64,000 nucleotides of DNA from JAKPUX01 sp964436305. GTDB lineage: Bacteria; Zhuqueibacterota; Zhuqueibacteria; Residuimicrobiales; Residuimicrobiaceae. A program made the position numbers and the translations under genes. The notes beneath the pieces are model-generated. The model did no database searches. It worked only from the letters and a program-made list of their open reading frames with translations, and had not been told where the DNA came from. The DNA lies in contig CAYTCI010000010.1 of NCBI GenBank assembly GCA_964436305.1, positions 9,253 to 73,252 on the forward strand. The letters are read 5' to 3'. Numbering within the stretch: the stretch's first letter is position 1; each line of letters starts with the position of its first letter. Below are positions 18,001-26,853 of the stretch, piece after piece.

Positions 18001-20492
18001 CCCGGTCCGCATAACATTGATCTCCCATGCCCAGATAGGCCAGGGCATACTGATCGGGAGCAATCACCTTGACCGGAGGTTCGGCCATGGTGGTGAAGTT
18101 GTACACTTGGGACCACTCGCTCGTGCTTTGGCTGTTTTTGGCCTGAACCCGCCAGTAGTATTTGCTTGAATAATCCAGGTCGTCTACATAAACCCTGGTT
18201 TCGCTGATCGTGCTATGGAACTCGGGTGAACTGAAATCGGATGCATCATCCAGCTCGACCCGGTATGCCGTGGCGCCCGTACTGGCCTCCCAGGAGAGCC
18301 AGACCTCGATGCCCATCCCCACCTTGCCAGCGACCGGGTCCAGCAGCAAGGGCTGCCAGCTTCCGCCCCCCGAGGTGGAAATATAATGAGGTTGATCAAA
18401 GGTCCCGTGTGATGAGGATACCCCCAGATCATCCCAGGCCTTGATGAAATAGTCGACGCCGCCCACCGTGACATATTCTGCAGGGATCGTGCATTGGTAG
18501 GTGTTGCCTGAAATCAGGGAGAATCGGCTGCTCTGATAGGTCAGCTGGCCGGTCCGTTTATAATTGAGAAAAACAGAGGCCAGCCGGTTGGTGCCATCCC
18601 TGGCCTCTGTGGTGACAGAAAGGGGCATTCCACGCGCCGCCCGTGCAATCGGCGTATGCGTGATTTCGGGCGCGACGTTGGGCAAAATGGCGATCTGGAA
18701 GGGAGAGTCGATCGGGTTCACCGCCGGTGCGGAGACCGTGGTGATGCCATCGGAGGCGGTCAGGTAGTAATCAACACCCGGAGAATTCACCACGCTGGTG
18801 GGAATCTGTCCGCGCCACAGGGTGCTGGTGACCTGATTCAAGGGAGTGGAGAGATAGCCCCCGGTCCCGGTGGTCCGGTAATAAAGCAGCACGGCGGAGA
18901 CGTAGGGTGCAAAAAGATCGATCGCTTCGATTTCGATGGTCAGGCTGGAACCGGCAGCCCAGGCTTGCTGCTCAAGGGCTATGGTCGCTGCCGAGCGGAT
19001 GATGCGCGGCACAGCACCCGGGATGTAACTGCCATAAACCGAAACTTGCTCGCCATTCCAGGCGATGCGGATCTCCACCCGTCTCTCGACGCCATCCGCC
19101 ACGGGATTGCTGGAGCGGTACTGGACCACATAATTATTGGAGACTTGCGAGGAAATATATTGCAGGATGGTGTTGAAATTGGCATGGATGTCAAAAATGG
19201 CGCCATGGGTGGCCGCGGTCACAGCAGTAAAATAGGAATTCAACTCGGCAAGAGTGAGGACAAAAAGGGTGATCGATTTCGAGCTGCAGGCACTGAGGAC
19301 ATCATTAACCGTTGAGGTGCCTTGATTGGGATGTTCGTCGGTGATCACGATAAAAACCTTCTGCGCTCCCGGCCTGAAATTGAAGGCGCTGCTGGATTGG
19401 ACCACGGCGTCATAGCCGGGCTCCCTTGAACCGTCGACGACATTGTAGGACCAGAGTGTATTCTTGAAATAGGCCGCGTCCTGTGTGAGCTGTCCGCTGT
19501 TGACGAAAACCGGATTCCCGCCGCCGGCGTACATGCCGAAACGGCACAGACCGAGGGCATAGTTAACGCCTGATGCAGAGAGGTTATCGACAAATTGCAG
19601 CACATTGTTGCGCACGGCCGCCTGGTCATCCCCCATACTGCCGCTGTTGTCCATCAGGAAAACGATATCGGTCAGCCGGCTGCCACTGCCGAATTGGGGT
19701 GGTGTGACCTGAAAGTAGTCGGTTTGCAGGAGGCCGTTCTCGAATACGGAAAAGTTATTCTGGCTGAGGACGGTGGAACCGGCGTTGACGGCCACATTGG
19801 AATAGATGAAGGGAAATCCCTGGGCGTTCAGGCTGACCAGAGAGGCGGAGAGTTGTTGAATATCCTGTAATCCGAAGCCGAGCGATGCAATCTGCCAGCC
19901 TGAGAATTCCTCGGAGGCATCGCTGTGGAGNNNNNNNNNNGTGGAGTCGCACGGCGGGGCGGATGGTCTGTCCGGCGAACTGACTGATATCCACCTCGGT
20001 GGTGCGCCAGCTGCTTTTGCCGGAGCGTCCGTGGACAATCACCCAGGAGGCGCCGTCATCAACGGAGATCTCGATATATCCCTGATCATAGCGGCTTTCA
20101 ATCTCGTATTGTTCCTCGATCGTCAGCACCAGCCTCTGGCCGCGGGGTTCAATACTCGGCAGTCGTACCGCCGGGCCAACGCTCCGGCTGTCCATCCCCG
20201 CTGAATAGCGCGCTCCCGGAGTCGAGACCAGCACCGGTGCTGCAGCTGTTCCCTGCGATGGGCGCAGCACCTGCCAGGCGCCTGACAAGTTCCAGTCCAC
20301 CGGCGAGGTGTCGAAGCGGCAGTAGTACAGCGCCTGGTGCTGCAGCGGCTCGCTATTCGCTGCAGCTGCTGGGGATGGCGCTGGTGCGAGCAAAAGTTGT
20401 CCCTTGGGGAAACTCGGTTCATCCTTCTCCCGGCTCCAGCTCAGAGCGAAAAGCAGGATAAGGGTGCAAACGGTGACATGGTATTTATTCAT
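15083..20492 (-). CDS. Giant secreted protein: vWA domain, Ig/Fn3 modules, LCAT-like lipase, sorting domain
   Basis: If the 10-N gap is collapsed on the shared hexamer beside it, this is one 1797-residue frame. Order: signal peptide (1-~20); jelly-roll binding-type module ending LHSDASEEFSGW; von Willebrand A domain from ~268 with MIDAS Asp276, Ser278, Ser280 (DNSGSMG); several Ig-like and Fn3 modules (~450-1120, e.g. YYWRVQAKN and YYWRLRASG); an alpha/beta hydrolase from ~1129 (PIVFIPGIMGSPLY) of the LCAT/phospholipid acyltransferase type with triad Ser1302 (AHSMGG), Asp1494 (DGDGTVP) and His1523 (EHSGM); and a C-terminal sorting domain (NYPNPFNSTTT). It is probably a surface-held or released lipase/esterase. 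It lies alone, with its own promoter and a ~310-base leader. Confidence 0.85.
19931..19940. other. Artificial 10-N scaffold gap
   Basis: The hexamer GTGGAG borders the Ns on both sides (19925-19930 and 19941-19946). Removing the Ns and one hexamer (16 bases) joins the two flanking frames exactly and yields a sensible domain sequence, so the gap most likely marks a missed 6-base contig overlap rather than missing DNA. Confidence 0.8.
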
Positions 20493-20732
20493 GGTATCCC
20501 TCCACTGGACAGATACAACACTCTCTGTGGCTGATGGACGGGATCCGGCGGGGCATCAGGCGGGCACCTGAGGAACATCAGGGTCGCGAGGCGAGGAGCG
20601 GATTTCGGTTCAGGTGGTATGAGCGCGAAGGCGGGCGACCGCGGCCTGTTGGGATCCCATGCCGCGGCTATTCGGACAAAATACCCACCCCCTGGCTGCG
20701 GAAACAAAAAAGCACAAAACCGTACGCCGATT

Positions 20733-20746
20733 ACAATCCGGATTGT
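20733..20746. promoter_or_regulatory. Perfect 14-base palindrome in the leader of the vWA-lipase gene
   Basis: ACAATCCGGATTGT reads the same on both strands. It lies about 70 bases downstream of the predicted minus-strand transcription start and 240 bases before the start codon. It could be an operator for a dimeric regulator or a small RNA hairpin; function unknown. Confidence 0.3.
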
Positions 20747-20814
20747 GCTTTACTCTTCTGCAATTCAATCCCATTCCCCTAGACAGAATTAGCTGCAGCA
20801 AGTATATGTAGTGT

Positions 20815-20843
20815 AGTATAGCCAGTTTGGGCGAATAATGCAA
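20815..20843 (-). promoter_or_regulatory. Promoter candidate for the vWA-lipase gene
   Basis: On the minus strand: TTGCAT (20843-20838), 17 bases ending in CTGGC, TATACT (20820-20815). Confidence 0.5.
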
Positions 20844-20946
20844 GAAGAATATTCCCTTATGGCTCCTTGTGAAGTTTCGGGAGCGCCGGCAGCCGCCGGA
20901 TTCGCGAACCGTTGTGCTTCGGCCGGCCAGGGCCTGCGAAAACCTG

Positions 20947-20976
20947 TTTGTTTTCACTTGCAGGATCGCTAAATTG
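20947..20976 (+). promoter_or_regulatory. Promoter candidate for the lipoprotein gene
   Basis: TTTG at 20947-20950, 19 bases, TAAATTG at 20970-20976, close to the Bacteroidota -33/-7 layout (TTTG-N19-21-TAnnTTTG). The spacing is one base shorter than in the other promoters here. Confidence 0.4.
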
Positions 20977-21066
20977 CCGCTGTTGTCAGATGGGGTCTTG
21001 CCCCCTCCATGTCGGCGAGGTGCAGGCAGGAAGGCGGGCACAAAACGAGGCCATCGGGAGGTAATG

Positions 21067-21933
21067 ATGTCGTCACGAAATCTGCTGATTCTGACCCTGC
21101 TCCTGGCGCTCGGCTGCGCCGCAGCCCAGCCGGCCGGCCAGCCCTGCCGGGATGATGGCAGCCGCCTGGTGCTGCAGGCCGCCGATCTCGATCTCGGCAG
21201 CCATCATACCCGCCATCGTGTGGTCTTTGGCAAGTACAGCAATGGCCTCAATCTGGCGGTGCTCTCCGCAATCGATGAGGTCCAGTCGCACGCCATGGAT
21301 GGCGGCGGCTATTTCGTCGGCAAGGATTCGATCCCGACCGAATCGCCGGTCTGCTACAACCTGGCCCTCTTCGGCCGGCCGCTGATCCAGGCGCCGCGGC
21401 CGCGCTCCTACTGCAGCGGCGCGACCTATACTGCCTTCATCGAGGCCCTCAACCTGCTGCTGCCGCAGGGCGGGGCGCAGCTCTCCGAGGCGCGATACGA
21501 GGCCCTGCGCATGCAGGAGCCCGACGGCGGGCGGCGTGAGGATGGCATCAAGGCCTGGGGGTGGTGGAACGCCGACGGTTTTGGCACGCACTTTTCCCTG
21601 GTGCAGTATCTGGGCATGGGCGAACCGATCGATCCGGCGCGCCTGCGCCCCGGCGATTTCGTCAATGTCTCATGGAAATCAGGCCTAGGCCATTCGGTCA
21701 TTTTTCTCGGCTGGGCGGAACAGGGCACGCACAGGGAGATGCTCTATTGGTCCAGCCAGCGCGCTACCAACGGTTATGGCGATCAGCGCGTACCGCTGGA
21801 CCGCATCCGCGCGGTCAAGGCTGTGCGCCTGACCCGGCCGGATAACCTGTTCCGCTTCGATCCTGGCGCACCGGTGGTGACCACGATCCCCGGTGATACC
21901 CTGTTCTGGCCCTCGCCGGTGAATCCAGGTTGA
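21067..21933 (+). CDS. Lipoprotein with candidate NlpC/P60- or CHAP-like cysteine hydrolase fold
   Basis: 288 residues. The N-terminus is a lipoprotein signal with lipobox LALGC. The mature part has a possible papain-like core: Cys in SYCSGATYTAFIEAL, a linking block RPGDFVNVSW typical of NlpC/P60 and CHAP proteins, and His in GLGHSVIFLGW. Enzymes of this fold cut peptide or amide bonds, often in peptidoglycan, but residue assignment is by eye only. The start at 21067 (or the adjoining ATG at 21064) follows GGGAGG. It stands alone ahead of the cellobiose phosphorylase, which has its own promoter. Confidence 0.6.
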   Translation: MSSRNLLILTLLLALGCAAAQPAGQPCRDDGSRLVLQAADLDLGSHHTRHRVVFGKYSNGLNLAVLSAIDEVQSHAMDGGGYFVGKDSIPTESPVCYNLALFGRPLIQAPRPRSYCSGATYTAFIEALNLLLPQGGAQLSEARYEALRMQEPDGGRREDGIKAWGWWNADGFGTHFSLVQYLGMGEPIDPARLRPGDFVNVSWKSGLGHSVIFLGWAEQGTHREMLYWSSQRATNGYGDQRVPLDRIRAVKAVRLTRPDNLFRFDPGAPVVTTIPGDTLFWPSPVNPG

Positions 21934-21971
21934 GGCGCAGCGGCAGGGCCTGCACCCGCCCGTGAATTCTC

Positions 21972-22000
21972 TTGATTTTACGTCGATGATTGACTAATTT
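21972..22000 (+). promoter_or_regulatory. Promoter candidate for the GH94 gene
   Basis: TTGATT at 21972-21977, 17 bases ending in ATTGAC, TAATTT at 21995-22000 followed by G. Leader of about 53 bases. Confidence 0.55.
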
Positions 22001-22059
22001 GCCGGCACGAACCCCCGTGCCTGACCAAAACGTGATCACCCTCCCAACCTGGAGCCTCC

Positions 22060-24507
22060 ATGAAATACGGTTATTTTGATGACGTCCAGCGCGAATATGT
22101 CATCACCCGGCCGGATACCCCCCTGCCCTGGATCAACTACCTGGGCTGCGAGGCCTATTTCGGCATCATCTCCAACACCGCCGGTGGCTACTCCTTTTAC
22201 CGCGATGCCCGCCTGCGCCGCCTGACCCGCTATCGCTACAACAACGTCCCCTTCGATTTCGGCGGCCGGCTGATCTATCTTCGCGACAACGAGAACGGCA
22301 CCTTCTGGTCGCCCTCCTGGCAGCCCACCCGCCAGGAGGTGGAGGCGTATCGCTGCCGCCATGGCCTCGGCTACAGCATCATCGGCTCCACCCATGCCGG
22401 CATCAAGGCCGAAACCCTCTTCTTCGTCCCGCTCGGAGAGAACCTCGAGATCTGGCAGGTCGAGGTGACCAACCAGCGCGAAACCCCGGCCGCCCTCTCC
22501 CTCTTTTCGGCCATCGAGTTCTGTCTATGGGACGCGCAGGATGATGCGACCAATTTTCAGCGTAATTTCAGCACCGGCCAGGTCGAGATCGAGGAGGGGG
22601 TCATCTATCACAAGACCGAATACCGTGAGCGGCGCGACCATTTCGCCTTTTTCGCCTGCTCGCCCAAACCCGCCGGCTTTGACACCCAGCGCGAAACCTT
22701 CCTCGGCCGCTATCGCAGCTGGGACAATCCCGCCGCCGTCGCCCGCGGACGTTCCTTCAACTCCGTCGCCCATGGCTGGGCCCCGATCGGCTCCCATCAT
22801 GTCAAACTGAATCTCAAACCGGGCGCCAAGCGGGTGGTGACCATCCTCCTCGGCTATCATGAAAATCCGGTCGACCGGAAATTCGATCCCGCCGGCTCCC
22901 AGACCATCAACAAGCGCACGGTCAAGCCGGTCATTGCCAAATATCTCAAGCCCGGCGAGGTCGCCAGGGCCTTTGATGCCTTGCGCAAATACTGGGACGG
23001 CATCCTCGGCCTCTACCAGGTACAGACCCCGAACCAGCACACCAACCGCATGGTCAACATCTGGAATGCCTATCAGTGCATGGCCACCTTCAATATGTCG
23101 CGTTCGGCCTCATTCTACGAATCGGGCATCGGCCGCGGCCTCGGCTTTCGCGATTCGAACCAGGACCTGCTCGGCTTTGTTCATATGGTGCCCGAACGTG
23201 CCCGCGAGCGGGTACTCGATCTCGCCGCCACCCAGCTGCCGAGCGGCGGGGCTTATCACCAGTACCAGCCCCTGACCAAGCGCGGCAACGATGACATCGG
23301 TGGCAATTTCAACGACGATCCCCTCTGGCTGATCCTCGGCACCTGCGCCTACGTCAAGGAGACCGGCGACTGGACGATCCTGGACGAAAAGGTCCCCTAC
23401 GACAACGCACCCGGCAGCGAGACCCCGCTCCATGAACACCTGCAGCGCAGCCTGACCTACACCCTCGAGCGCATCGGCCCGCATGGTCTGCCCCTGATCG
23501 GCCGCGCCGACTGGAACGACTGTCTCAATCTCAACTGTTTTTCCGACACCCCGGGCCAATCCTTCCAGACCACCACCAACAAGGAGGGCAAGGTAGCCGA
23601 GTCGGTCTTCATCGCCGGGCTCTTCGTCCTGGCGGCCAACGAGCTGGCCGAACTGGCGGAGCAGCGCGGCAAGGCCAGGGAGGCGGAGAGCTACCGCAAG
23701 GCGGCCGTTTTGATGGAGGCCGTGGTGAAAAAGCACGGCTGGGATGGCAGCTGGTTCGTCCGCGCCTATGACGATTTCGGGCACAAGGTGGGATCGAAGG
23801 AGTGCAAGGAGGGCAAGATCTTCATCGAGCCGCAGGGATTCTGCGTGATGGCCGGGATCGGCGTTGAGGAGGGGCTGGCGCAGAAGGCCTTGGATTCGAC
23901 CCACAAGCTGCTGGGTACCGAGCACGGGATCATGCTGCAGCAGCCGGCCTACTCGAGGTATTACCTCGAGCTGGGCGAGATCTCCTCCTATCCGCCGGGC
24001 TACAAGGAGAACGCCGGCATCTTTTGCCACAACAATCCCTGGATCATGATCGCCGAGACGGTGATCGGCCGCGGTGATCAGGCCTTTGCAGACTATATCC
24101 GCATCAATCCCTCGGCGCGCGAAAAGCTGGCTGACATGCACCGCTGCGAGCCGTATGTCTATGCCCAGATGATCGCCGGCAAGGACGCCCCCACGCATGG
24201 CGAGGCCAAGAACTCCTGGCTCACCGGCACGGCGGCATGGAATTACGTCGCAATCACCCAGCACATCCTCGGTATCCGCCCGGGCTATGATGGTTTGCGG
24301 GTGGCGCCGGTGATGCCGGAATCCTGGAAGGGATTCCGGGTGAGCCGGTTTTTTCAGGGCGTGCGCTACGCGATCGAGGTACAACGCACCGGCCCGGGCA
24401 ACCGGGTTCGGCTGACTGTTGATGGCCAGGAGGTAGCCGGCGAAGTGGTACCCCGGCCGGCCGCCGGGGTCAAGGTGGTGCAGGTTGTCGCGCGGGTGGG
24501 GGAATAG
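22060..24507 (+). CDS. GH94 cellobiose phosphorylase
   Basis: 815 residues, the length expected of cellobiose phosphorylases. The enzyme cleaves cellobiose with phosphate to alpha-D-glucose 1-phosphate and glucose in the cytoplasm; no signal peptide is present. The N-terminal super-sandwich begins MKYGYFDDVQREYVI and has NTAGGYSFYRDARLRR; the (alpha/alpha)6 barrel carries the catalytic Asp in GRADWNDCLNLN, and SSYPPGYKENAGIF and EPYVYAQMIAG form the phosphate and sugar pocket. Motifs match cellobiose rather than chitobiose or cellodextrin phosphorylases, though the close relatives overlap. It completes the cellulose route started by the GH9 enzyme and saves ATP during cellobiose use. Confidence 0.93.
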   Translation: MKYGYFDDVQREYVITRPDTPLPWINYLGCEAYFGIISNTAGGYSFYRDARLRRLTRYRYNNVPFDFGGRLIYLRDNENGTFWSPSWQPTRQEVEAYRCRHGLGYSIIGSTHAGIKAETLFFVPLGENLEIWQVEVTNQRETPAALSLFSAIEFCLWDAQDDATNFQRNFSTGQVEIEEGVIYHKTEYRERRDHFAFFACSPKPAGFDTQRETFLGRYRSWDNPAAVARGRSFNSVAHGWAPIGSHHVKLNLKPGAKRVVTILLGYHENPVDRKFDPAGSQTINKRTVKPVIAKYLKPGEVARAFDALRKYWDGILGLYQVQTPNQHTNRMVNIWNAYQCMATFNMSRSASFYESGIGRGLGFRDSNQDLLGFVHMVPERARERVLDLAATQLPSGGAYHQYQPLTKRGNDDIGGNFNDDPLWLILGTCAYVKETGDWTILDEKVPYDNAPGSETPLHEHLQRSLTYTLERIGPHGLPLIGRADWNDCLNLNCFSDTPGQSFQTTTNKEGKVAESVFIAGLFVLAANELAELAEQRGKAREAESYRKAAVLMEAVVKKHGWDGSWFVRAYDDFGHKVGSKECKEGKIFIEPQGFCVMAGIGVEEGLAQKALDSTHKLLGTEHGIMLQQPAYSRYYLELGEISSYPPGYKENAGIFCHNNPWIMIAETVIGRGDQAFADYIRINPSAREKLADMHRCEPYVYAQMIAGKDAPTHGEAKNSWLTGTAAWNYVAITQHILGIRPGYDGLRVAPVMPESWKGFRVSRFFQGVRYAIEVQRTGPGNRVRLTVDGQEVAGEVVPRPAAGVKVVQVVARVGE

Positions 24508-24516
24508 AGGGGGCGA

Positions 24517-24882
24517 TCAATCCGGATCGCGATGGACCGTCGCGGGTGAGAAGGCGGGTAGACAGACGGCCAGGTACTCGGCGCCCTCCGGTCCGGGGGT
24601 GCTGTAGCGCACCCACTCTCCGGCCGGGGCGATGATCGTCTCTCCCGCTCCGGCCTTGATGACGCCTTCCCGGGTTTCGGCCACTACCTCGCCGGCCAGG
24701 ACCAGGGTGTACTCGGTGAATTCCGGCCGCTGCCCGGGTTCTGCCCAGCCGCTCGCGGACTTCATCCGGGCGATGCTCACCGCTGCGGTGCCGGTATTGA
24801 TACGGCCGATGAACTCCTCGATGGTTTTCGGCTTGCTCCCGGCCGCCTCGATCAGAGAGGGCCTTGTGATCAGTTTGGCCAT
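24517..24882 (-). CDS. Small single-domain cupin protein
   Basis: 121 residues forming one cupin barrel: EFTEYTLVLAGEVVAETR (motif 1 region) and AGETIIAPAGEWVRYSTPG (motif 2 region). It resembles the C-terminal cupin of EutQ-like and other small sugar- or metal-binding cupins. Few His residues are placed where metal ligands normally sit, so metal binding is doubtful. It follows a 42-residue membrane peptide gene by 9 bases on the same strand, so the two are probably co-transcribed, and it ends tail to tail with the phosphorylase gene. Confidence 0.75.
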   Translation of the reverse strand: MAKLITRPSLIEAAGSKPKTIEEFIGRINTGTAAVSIARMKSASGWAEPGQRPEFTEYTLVLAGEVVAETREGVIKAGAGETIIAPAGEWVRYSTPGPEGAEYLAVCLPAFSPATVHRDPD

Positions 24883-24891
24883 CCGGCGCTC

Positions 24892-25020
24892 CTACCTGAA
24901 AATATCAAAGTGACTCAACAGCCACCAGAGAATGATAAAGATCACCACGGTGGAAAAACATCCCCGCCCCATCTTCTTGGCGCCCCAGCCTGCAGCAAGT
25001 GTCCGCAACAGTTTGCTCAT
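24892..25020 (-). CDS. 42-residue single-span membrane peptide
   Basis: The ATG (25020-25018) follows AGGAGG at good distance, and the frame gives 42 residues to a TAG. A basic, Gly-rich start (residues 1-20, with GWGAKKMGRG) is followed by one hydrophobic helix (STVVIFIILWWLLSHF) and a short tail. No family recognised. The strong ribosome site and tight spacing to the cupin gene support a real gene. Confidence 0.65.
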   Translation of the reverse strand: MSKLLRTLAAGWGAKKMGRGCFSTVVIFIILWWLLSHFDIFR

Positions 25021-25138
25021 CGTTGACCTCCTGTATCAGGGTTGACTGCTTTTATCCTCCAACGAATCCCCGGGTCATTCTATTCCACTCAGCGCTCCTC
25101 CTGCACTTTTACATTTTTTGACATCTTTGGACATGCCG

Positions 25139-25170
25139 GTGACAACAAAGTCGGCGCAGTTTTGTATAAT
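25139..25170 (+). promoter_or_regulatory. Weak promoter candidate for the jelly-roll protein gene
   Basis: A consensus TATAAT is at 25165-25170, 27 bases before the start codon. The only upstream match is GTGACA at 25139-25144 with a 20-base spacer, so the -35 part is poor. Confidence 0.3.
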
Positions 25171-25196
25171 AGAGTAGAACAGGAAGGAGATGTCCG

Positions 25197-26240
25197 ATGC
25201 GAACAGCCGCACTGTGCACCATCGGCCTGGTTGTCGCCGCCGGCGCAGGGGCCATGGAGCTGAAAAAGGAAGTCGACCTCAATGGCGCCTGGCGCTTTGA
25301 GATCGGCGAAAAAACGGGCGACGCTGACCCGCTCCTGGACGATTCCCGCTGGGAGACCATCCAGGCGCCGGGTCGCTGGGAGGATCAGGGTTTTCCGGGC
25401 TTCAACGGATTTGCCTGGTATCGCAAGAGCTTCCGCGTGCCGGGTGCGCTGCGGACGAGCAAACTCTTTCTCGACCTCGGCACCATCGACGATGTCGACC
25501 GGACCTGGATCAACGGCCACCTGCTCAACGGTCGCGGCACCCTGCACCCCGAATACCAGACCGCCTATACCGATCATCGCCTCTACTACGTGCCGCCCGA
25601 GTTTCTCCGGTTCGACGGTCTCAATGTGGTGGCGGTTCAGGTCTACGACGATTATGAGAGCGGCGGCATCACCTCCGGCGATCTCGGCCTCTATGCGCAA
25701 CAGGACGTCCCGGAACTGGTCGTGGATCTGAGCGGCTACTGGTCCTTCCACACCGGCGACGATCCCGCCTGGCGATTGAGTCCGGCCACCCGGAGCGGCT
25801 GGGACAGCCTGATCGTGCCGCTGCGCTGGGAGTTGCAAGGCTATGCCGGGTACGACGGCTACGCCTGGTATCGCCGCAGCGTCGTGATCGGCACGGAACA
25901 CCAGGGGGAGCGGCTGCTCCTCGCCCTCGGCCGGATCGATGATATCGATGAGGTTTTTTTCAACGGCCAGCGCATCGGCGGGACCGGCCATTTTCCCACC
26001 GGCCATCAGGATCTGCGCTACAACAGCTGGTGGCAGCTGGAGCGGTATTACCCGCTGCCGCCGGAACGGATCCACTGGGGCCAGCCCAATACCATCGCCG
26101 TGCGGGTATACGATGTCTGGGTCGACGGCGGCATCTACGAGGGGGTGGTTGGCGTCATGACGCGCAAATCCTGGCAGCGGAGCCGTCCGGATCTGGAGAA
26201 TCCGCTGCTCGACATGCTCAAAAAATGGTGGAACCGTTAA
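25197..26240 (+). CDS. Exported tandem GH2-type sugar-binding (jelly-roll) protein
   Basis: 347 residues with a signal peptide (to about AGAGAM). Two copies of the galactose-binding-like domain that normally starts GH2 enzymes follow: repeat 1 at ~25-175 (NGAWRFEIG, GFAWYRKSF, LGTIDDVDRTWINGHLL) and repeat 2 at ~176-335 (SGYWSFHTG, GYAWYRRSV, LGRIDDIDEVFFNGQRI). No TIM barrel or catalytic acid domain is present, so it probably binds carbohydrate rather than cutting it. GGAAGGAGA precedes the ATG. No sorting domain, so periplasmic location is likely. The small exported protein downstream may be co-transcribed. Confidence 0.75.
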   Translation: MRTAALCTIGLVVAAGAGAMELKKEVDLNGAWRFEIGEKTGDADPLLDDSRWETIQAPGRWEDQGFPGFNGFAWYRKSFRVPGALRTSKLFLDLGTIDDVDRTWINGHLLNGRGTLHPEYQTAYTDHRLYYVPPEFLRFDGLNVVAVQVYDDYESGGITSGDLGLYAQQDVPELVVDLSGYWSFHTGDDPAWRLSPATRSGWDSLIVPLRWELQGYAGYDGYAWYRRSVVIGTEHQGERLLLALGRIDDIDEVFFNGQRIGGTGHFPTGHQDLRYNSWWQLERYYPLPPERIHWGQPNTIAVRVYDVWVDGGIYEGVVGVMTRKSWQRSRPDLENPLLDMLKKWWNR

Positions 26241-26267
26241 ATTAACCCGATTAACAGGAGGTGTGCC

Positions 26268-26660
26268 ATGAAAAAAAGAGTCTGGTTGCTGGTGCTCCTG
26301 GCGGCTGGAGGCCTGATGGCTTCGCCGCAGCAGCAGGAGCGGACGGAGCTGGCCGTGCAGGGCTATCTCCAGGCGATGACCTCCAGGGTGGAGGGGCTCA
26401 AGCACGACGCGATCTTCCATGTGGCTTGTCTGAAGGCGCGGCAGCCGGCAGCGGACCTGCGGGCTTGCGAGAAGGCACTGGAAAAGATCAGCAAGGAGGA
26501 AGGGGACCTGCGCGTCCGGCTGCACGCCCAGTTGACCCTGGCTTACCTGCGCGATGACCGGCTGGCCGGGCGTATCAAGGGGCCGGATGTGTCCGATCCC
26601 GGCGCCTTCTATGAAGCGCTCTACAAGGAGATCACCGCCACAGTGGTGGCCAGCCGATGA
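26268..26660 (+). CDS. Small exported helical protein, unknown function
   Basis: 130 residues: a signal peptide (MKKRVWLLVLLAAGGLMAS) and a mature part predicted mostly helical, with repeated Lys/Glu/Ala segments (LRACEKALEKISKEEGDLR). One Cys pair is possible (HVACLKA and RACEKA). AGGAGG lies just before the ATG. The layout resembles a short periplasmic helical-repeat protein, but no family can be named. It lies between the jelly-roll protein and the two-component genes, the latter with their own promoter. Confidence 0.6.
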   Translation: MKKRVWLLVLLAAGGLMASPQQQERTELAVQGYLQAMTSRVEGLKHDAIFHVACLKARQPAADLRACEKALEKISKEEGDLRVRLHAQLTLAYLRDDRLAGRIKGPDVSDPGAFYEALYKEITATVVASR

Positions 26661-26775
26661 GTCCGGAACTGATGGGGTCTGATGGAGAGGCTGCCGTGCT
26701 GGCAACAGCACTGCAGCCTGTTTTTTTAGGCCGGCTGGGTGCCGGAGGTTGGGGTAACATGCTGCAGTTACCGCT

Positions 26776-26804
26776 TGATTTTCGGCCTGCGATTGGCTAT
26801 TTTC
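26776..26804 (+). promoter_or_regulatory. Promoter candidate for the two-component genes
   Basis: TTGATT at 26776-26781, 17 bases ending in ATTGGC, TATTTT at 26799-26804. Leader of about 43 bases. Confidence 0.55.
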
Positions 26805-26853
26805 TCTTGAATGGGGCGCCGGATGCCCCGCACACCTCAGCAGCAAAGAGACC

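Larger units (their letters stand above)
20493..21066. other. Divergent intergenic region without a gene
   Basis: 574 bases between two divergent genes. It holds a minus-strand promoter candidate (20815-20843), a plus-strand promoter candidate (20947-20976) and a 14-base palindrome (20733-20746). An in-frame upstream extension of the plus-strand gene to 20869 lacks a ribosome site and covers the plus promoter, so it is not taken as coding. No RNA gene was recognised. Confidence 0.6.

Noticed and set aside
15083..20038. Two separate genes on either side of the N gap
   Set aside because: The shared hexamer and exact frame recovery after collapsing the gap support one gene; the downstream part alone lacks a start and signal peptide.
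20869..21066. Upstream extension of the lipoprotein gene
   Set aside because: The extension lacks a ribosome site, crosses the promoter candidate and would bury the lipoprotein signal peptide.
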